A stretch of 35,536 bases of DNA, from the NCBI GenBank assembly GCA_045590615.1, contig JAZNRH010000082.1, positions 1 to 35,536 on the forward strand, written 5' to 3'. Each line of letters starts with the position of its first letter. Position 1 is the first letter of the stretch. Positions 31,771 to 35,536 of this stretch are shown here, one piece after another. A program made the translations under genes and the position numbers. The notes beneath the pieces are model-generated. The model saw only the letters and a program-made list of their open reading frames with translations. It ran no database searches and was not told the origin of the DNA. This DNA is from RGIG6353 sp045590615 (GTDB lineage Bacteria; Bacillota; Clostridia; Oscillospirales; SIG627).

Positions 31771-34041
31771 TTACTCTTTGCCCGTCATTGAAGACATTTT
31801 TCTTTGAGCCAATACGAGTCCGTAATAGATGCCTTCCTTTCTCATCAGCTCCTCGTGAGTGCCACATTCTGCCACTCTTCCATTGTCAATAACTATGAGC
31901 TTGGTGGCATTCCTGAGAGTTGAAAGTCGATGGGCAATTGCAAAGGTGGTTCTGTCCTTGGTCAGTGAGGAGATAGACTCCTGTATCAAACGCTCTGTCT
32001 CGGTATCGAGGGCAGAGGTTGCCTCGTCGAGAATAAGTATCCGTGGATTCCTCAAAATCGCTCGGGCAATTGCTATTCTCTGTCTTTCGCCTCCCGAGAG
32101 AGTGTGTCCCCTCTCTCCTACCTTCGTATTATAGCCGTCGGACAGCTTCATAATGAACTTATGTGCGCCTGCCATCTTGGCTGCCTGTATGATTTCCTCT
32201 CGCGTTGCGTCGGGGGCTGCGTATAAAAGGTTGTCGTAGATTGTTCCTGAGAACAAGAAGGTTTCCTGAAGCACTACTCCTATTTGTGAGCGAAGTGAGT
32301 GCTGGGATATATCCTTTATATTATTGCCATCGATTGTAATCTCGCCGTCGCGAACGTCGTAAAGGCGCATAAGCAGATTTATCAGGGTGCTCTTTCCTGC
32401 ACCCGAGCGTCCTACGATGCCTATCATTTCACCCTTTTTAACGCTGAAGGACACCTGTCTGAGTATGTCCTCAGAGTCCTCGTAGCCAAAGCTTACGTTA
32501 CTGAACTCAACGTTGCCGTCGATTTCTATATCCTTTGCATCGGGTGAATCCTTGACGTCGATTTCCTCGTCGATGATTTCAAATATTTTTCGGGTGGAGG
32601 TTACCATCTGAACGAACTGTCTTGGCAGTCTCGTCAGCCAATCGAACGCTGTGTATATCTGGCTTGTGAAGAAGGTGAACATGGTCATATCACCAAGCGT
32701 CATCGTGCCACCGAGAATTTTGTTTCCGACGTATGCGAGCACTATGTAATTTCCTATGCCTATGAGATAGGTCATATATGGAATTATGCAAGCCCACGTA
32801 ATCTCGTTTTTCTCGGAAATGCGAGCTACCTTCTTGATTACCTCGTCGTATCTCTTTATTTCCTTCTTTTCCATTCCAAAGACTTTAACGACACGGATAC
32901 CCTGAAAAACGTCGTGAAGTACGGTATTGGCTTGCGATTCCATATACCATTGACGGTGATATATTTTATGGGTGTAACGCCATACCTTGCGCACAATCAT
33001 CATAATAATGGGTGCAGGGATAATTACCATCAGCGCAAGCTTCCAATCGTACAGGAACATTGCAGTGCCGATTATCAGTATTACCAGCGTCTGCTCGACA
33101 AACTGTGGAAGACTTCCTACAAAGAAGTTGGAAATAACTCCCGTATCGCTCGAAACACGGTTGATCAGCTCGCCTGCAGTCCTCTTTGAAATTGCCGATA
33201 CGGACATTGCCTGTATCTTTTCAAAGAGATATGAGCGCAGCTTTTTCATAAGCTTATTATTTACCTTGGACAGCATATTTGTTCTGATTATTTCAATAAC
33301 CTTATATACTGCCGACAGCAAGAATATGCCAACGCATATCACAACAAGCCCTAACAACAAATTCTCACGTGGTTCGATAATCGTTATGTACTCGTCCACC
33401 ATCTTCTTTTGCAAAACGGGATTGAGCACCTTTACAAAGCTGAGCACTCCAAAAAATGCAAACGCAAGCAAAAGGAGTGGGAGCTCCTTTTTCACCATTG
33501 AAAAGAGTCTGACAAAGAGTGAATTGTTCTTCACACAATGAGTGCAGACGGTCATTCCTCTCTTAAAGGGACGGTGACACTTTGGACATACTCTCAAATC
33601 CGGCTCGAAAACTACCTTGAAATCCTCATCTCCAAGATGGTCGAGCATAGAATTGAGCGAACGTGCAGCGTCAACTATCAGGGTGGAAAGAGTCATATCC
33701 GAGCGACAAAGCTCTATGGTATCGCCCTTGCCTACAGCCTCAAGGCTGACAGAGCCCACGTTTCTGCGAGCAACGAAGTCGCTGAAGTCGGCAATTGCAA
33801 AGCGCTCTACGATTGCAGGTGACTTTTCCTCGTTGTCCGACGACTCGATTGCTCTGAATATCCAATCGCGCGTTACTGCTATTACGCCGTAACGGTCACG
33901 GTTTTCCGAGTCGAGGTTAAAATTAAACTTAAATAAAATTTCGGTGTCCGACGCTCTTTGACCAATAACGTCATGAATGGCTTTTCTTCGGCTGTCACGG
34001 TTGGCTCTGAGCGTTTTTCTAAGTTTTTCAGTTTTACTCAT
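31771..34041 (-). CDS. ABC exporter half-transporter with N-terminal extension and zinc ribbon
   Basis: A 756-aa half-transporter, about 170 residues longer than usual at the N-terminus. Residues 1-150 form a soluble, mostly beta region (ILFKFNFNLDSENRDRYGVIAVTRDWIF), possibly PH-like. A zinc ribbon follows: Cys152, Cys155, Cys166 and Cys169 in C-x2-C pairs. About six membrane segments span roughly 185-470. The ATPase domain has GRSGAGKST, TLSGGERQR, ILILDEATSALD and AIAHRLST. It is the last gene of a three-gene unit; its ATG overlaps the DUF1854 stop (ATGA). Similar ABC-DUF1854 groupings have been named after cyanophycin gene clusters in other bacteria, but no cyanophycin gene is in this window, so the cargo is unknown. 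Both ABC halves have intact ATPase motifs. Confidence 0.9.
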   Translation of the reverse strand: MSKTEKLRKTLRANRDSRRKAIHDVIGQRASDTEILFKFNFNLDSENRDRYGVIAVTRDWIFRAIESSDNEEKSPAIVERFAIADFSDFVARRNVGSVSLEAVGKGDTIELCRSDMTLSTLIVDAARSLNSMLDHLGDEDFKVVFEPDLRVCPKCHRPFKRGMTVCTHCVKNNSLFVRLFSMVKKELPLLLLAFAFFGVLSFVKVLNPVLQKKMVDEYITIIEPRENLLLGLVVICVGIFLLSAVYKVIEIIRTNMLSKVNNKLMKKLRSYLFEKIQAMSVSAISKRTAGELINRVSSDTGVISNFFVGSLPQFVEQTLVILIIGTAMFLYDWKLALMVIIPAPIIMMIVRKVWRYTHKIYHRQWYMESQANTVLHDVFQGIRVVKVFGMEKKEIKRYDEVIKKVARISEKNEITWACIIPYMTYLIGIGNYIVLAYVGNKILGGTMTLGDMTMFTFFTSQIYTAFDWLTRLPRQFVQMVTSTRKIFEIIDEEIDVKDSPDAKDIEIDGNVEFSNVSFGYEDSEDILRQVSFSVKKGEMIGIVGRSGAGKSTLINLLMRLYDVRDGEITIDGNNIKDISQHSLRSQIGVVLQETFLFSGTIYDNLLYAAPDATREEIIQAAKMAGAHKFIMKLSDGYNTKVGERGHTLSGGERQRIAIARAILRNPRILILDEATSALDTETERLIQESISSLTKDRTTFAIAHRLSTLRNATKLIVIDNGRVAECGTHEELMRKEGIYYGLVLAQRKMSSMTGKE

Positions 34042-34553
34042 AAGAACAACTCTATCCTTCTGAAGCTGTTACGGTCAAGAGCTGACAGGCTCTCAATCTC
34101 GTATCTGTTTGCATTCTCATCTACTACTATTGCTCTGTCGTCGCCTATTCTGATAATGCTCTTGAAGGTATCGCGAAGAGTCATTACCCTTATTCCCTGT
34201 GGAGTTTCTACCGTCCATACCGAATTGCCGAACTTTTCTTCAACTACAAGAATTTTAAGAATTTTTGCACTGAAATACTTGCGTTCAAGATCTGCCCTGA
34301 GTATTGCGGCAGTAGCCTCATCAAAGTCGGAAAGTGACTTTATTATGCCGTATTCGTTTGAATCCTTATCGGTTACGGATATAAAAGCGTCGGGTAAATC
34401 GTGGGGAAAAACTCTGCTCAGATAAACGCGATTCATCTCCTCGCTACCGTCAAAGCTTGCGATTACAAATCCGTTCGGTGTAACCGAGAATTTTGAATTA
34501 TCGGGAGTTAAATACTTAAGCTCCGAATTCTGACTTACAAATTTATTTTCCAT
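34038..34553 (-). CDS. DUF1854 family protein of an ABC exporter module
   Basis: A 171-aa soluble protein of the DUF1854 family, known for sitting beside ABC exporters. Family sequence includes VYLSRVFPHDLPDAFISVTDKD, GIIKSLSDFDEAT and WTVETPQGIRVMTLRDTF, with LERKYFSAKI between. It has no membrane segment or signal peptide, so it probably acts on the cytosolic side with the transporter. The frame opens at 34631, but the ATG at 34553 has GAGGT 8 bases upstream and begins the conserved part. It lies 13 bases after the upstream ABC gene and overlaps the downstream one by 4 bases, which points to fixed stoichiometry with both halves. Confidence 0.88.
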   Translation of the reverse strand: MENKFVSQNSELKYLTPDNSKFSVTPNGFVIASFDGSEEMNRVYLSRVFPHDLPDAFISVTDKDSNEYGIIKSLSDFDEATAAILRADLERKYFSAKILKILVVEEKFGNSVWTVETPQGIRVMTLRDTFKSIIRIGDDRAIVVDENANRYEIESLSALDRNSFRRIELFL

Positions 34554-34566
34554 AATTTTTACCTCT

Positions 34567-35536
34567 TTATTCCTCAACGCCGATAACCTTGAGCGCATCA
34601 AGCTGGAGCTTATAAAGCTTGTAATAATCACCCTTCGCCTGAAGAAGCTCCTTATGTGTTCCGCTTTCGGTCATTTTTCCGTCCTCAATAACGATGAGTC
34701 GGTCGGCATCTCTGAGAGTTGACAAACGGTGAGCTATAATTATCGTCGTCTTGTCCTTTGTAATCTCGGTTATTGCGCTCTGTATACGCTGTTCGGTCGC
34801 AGTATCCATTGCTGCAGTCGCCTCGTCCAGAATCAGGATGTCGGGCTTTTTGAGAATTGCTCTTGCAATCGATACCCTCTGAAGCTCGCCTCCCGAAAGC
34901 CCCTTGTTGCCAAAGCCAATCTGGGTATTGTAGCCGTCGGGGTACTTAATAATAAAATCGTGTGCGCCCGACGCCTTTGCCGCCTCTATTACCTCTTCGT
35001 CGGTTGCTGTCGGTACGGCATAGCGTATATTATCGGCAATCGAGCCACGGAACATATAAGTCTCTTGCGATACTATTGCAATCTTATCTCTTATAAAGTT
35101 CATTGCGAGATCCTTGACGTTGATACCGTCAATCAGAATTTCACCCTCGGTTACGTCGTAGAGTCTCATTATGAGGTTTACTATCGTAGATTTTCCTGCT
35201 CCCGTATGGCCGACAATTCCGATTGTTTCGCCCTTCTTTACCTTGAAGCTGACGTTGTCGATTACACGTCTGTTCTTCTGATATTCAAACGAAACGTTCT
35301 TGAATTCAACCTCACCCTCAAGCTTTTCGGGAACGATGGCGTTTTTCTTATCGGTAATTTCAGGTACCGAGTCCATAATCTCAAAAAGTCTGTGCGCCGC
35401 ATTCATACACTCGGAAAGCTGATTTGAAAATCTATTGAAGAAATCAAGTGGCGCATAAGCCATTGACAGCATCGAAATATAAGTAACAAGGGTACCGTAG
35501 GTAAATGCGTACGAGCCGTCGAGGGTGGACTTTATT
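34567..35536 (-). CDS. ABC exporter half-transporter, N-terminus beyond the window
   Basis: C-terminal part, about 322 codons, of a second ABC half-transporter. The frame stays open to the right edge, so the start is outside; the first Met inside (35472) is internal. The end of the membrane domain (TLVTYISMLSMAYAPLDFF) is followed by an ATPase domain with GHTGAGKST, GLSGGELQR, ILILDEATAAMD and IIAHRLST. It is the first-transcribed member visible of the unit ABC-DUF1854-ABC, so the exporter is most likely a heterodimer of the two halves. Both ATP sites look catalytic. The promoter lies outside the window. Confidence 0.93.
   Translation of the reverse strand, partial: IKSTLDGSYAFTYGTLVTYISMLSMAYAPLDFFNRFSNQLSECMNAAHRLFEIMDSVPEITDKKNAIVPEKLEGEVEFKNVSFEYQKNRRVIDNVSFKVKKGETIGIVGHTGAGKSTIVNLIMRLYDVTEGEILIDGINVKDLAMNFIRDKIAIVSQETYMFRGSIADNIRYAVPTATDEEVIEAAKASGAHDFIIKYPDGYNTQIGFGNKGLSGGELQRVSIARAILKKPDILILDEATAAMDTATEQRIQSAITEITKDKTTIIIAHRLSTLRDADRLIVIEDGKMTESGTHKELLQAKGDYYKLYKLQLDALKVIGVEE

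Overview
The window looks like chromosomal DNA from a low-to-mid GC anaerobic Firmicute of the class Clostridia (Oscillospiraceae/Ruminococcaceae-like). Supporting signs are strong AGGAGG-type ribosome binding sites, sigma-A promoters (TTGACA-N17-TATAAT), a PyrK-dependent class 1B dihydroorotate dehydrogenase, DUF1846 and DUF1292 proteins, an M29 aminopeptidase and an SLH-domain surface protein. No phage, transposase, CRISPR, rRNA or tRNA was seen. The taxonomic placement is inference from gene content.

Layout. (1) 1-6281, minus strand: a repeat-rich lipoprotein, then uvrB and uvrA; uvrA runs off the left edge. (2) 6291-16318, minus strand: one compact operon, pyrC-carA-carB-pyrK-pyrD-pyrF-pyrE-pyrB-pyrI, with overlapping or near-touching genes. 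It encodes every step from bicarbonate to UMP. It has its own promoter, a leader with a 17-codon ORF and an attenuator-like hairpin, and a strong terminator. (3) 16388-18800, plus strand: a membrane-anchored phosphodiester-glycosidase-like protein and a CapA-family protein, each with a near-consensus promoter. (4) 18811-22104, plus strand: a GIY-YIG protein and the proline genes proB-proA-proC; proB carries an in-frame TAG. (5) 22115-24542, plus strand: phosphoglucomutase, a DUF1292 protein and a structured RNA that is probably 6S RNA. This block is flanked by two inverted, almost identical 113-bp repeats. (6) 24646-29297, minus strand: a DUF1846 protein, a transglutaminase/SLH protein and an M29 aminopeptidase. 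(7) 29402-35536, minus strand: an EF-G-like GTPase, then an ABC exporter module of two half-transporters with a DUF1854 protein between them; the first-transcribed half runs off the right edge.

Most unusual points. CarA, the glutaminase subunit of carbamoyl-phosphate synthetase, has lost the catalytic Cys and His while the operon around it and CarB look intact, which suggests an ammonia-using synthetase. proB is broken only by a TAG codon where relatives appear to have Glu, and none of the 26 genes whose stop is visible ends in TAG (19 TAA, 7 TGA). The 113-bp repeat has a definite fold and sits directly after a stop codon at both sites.
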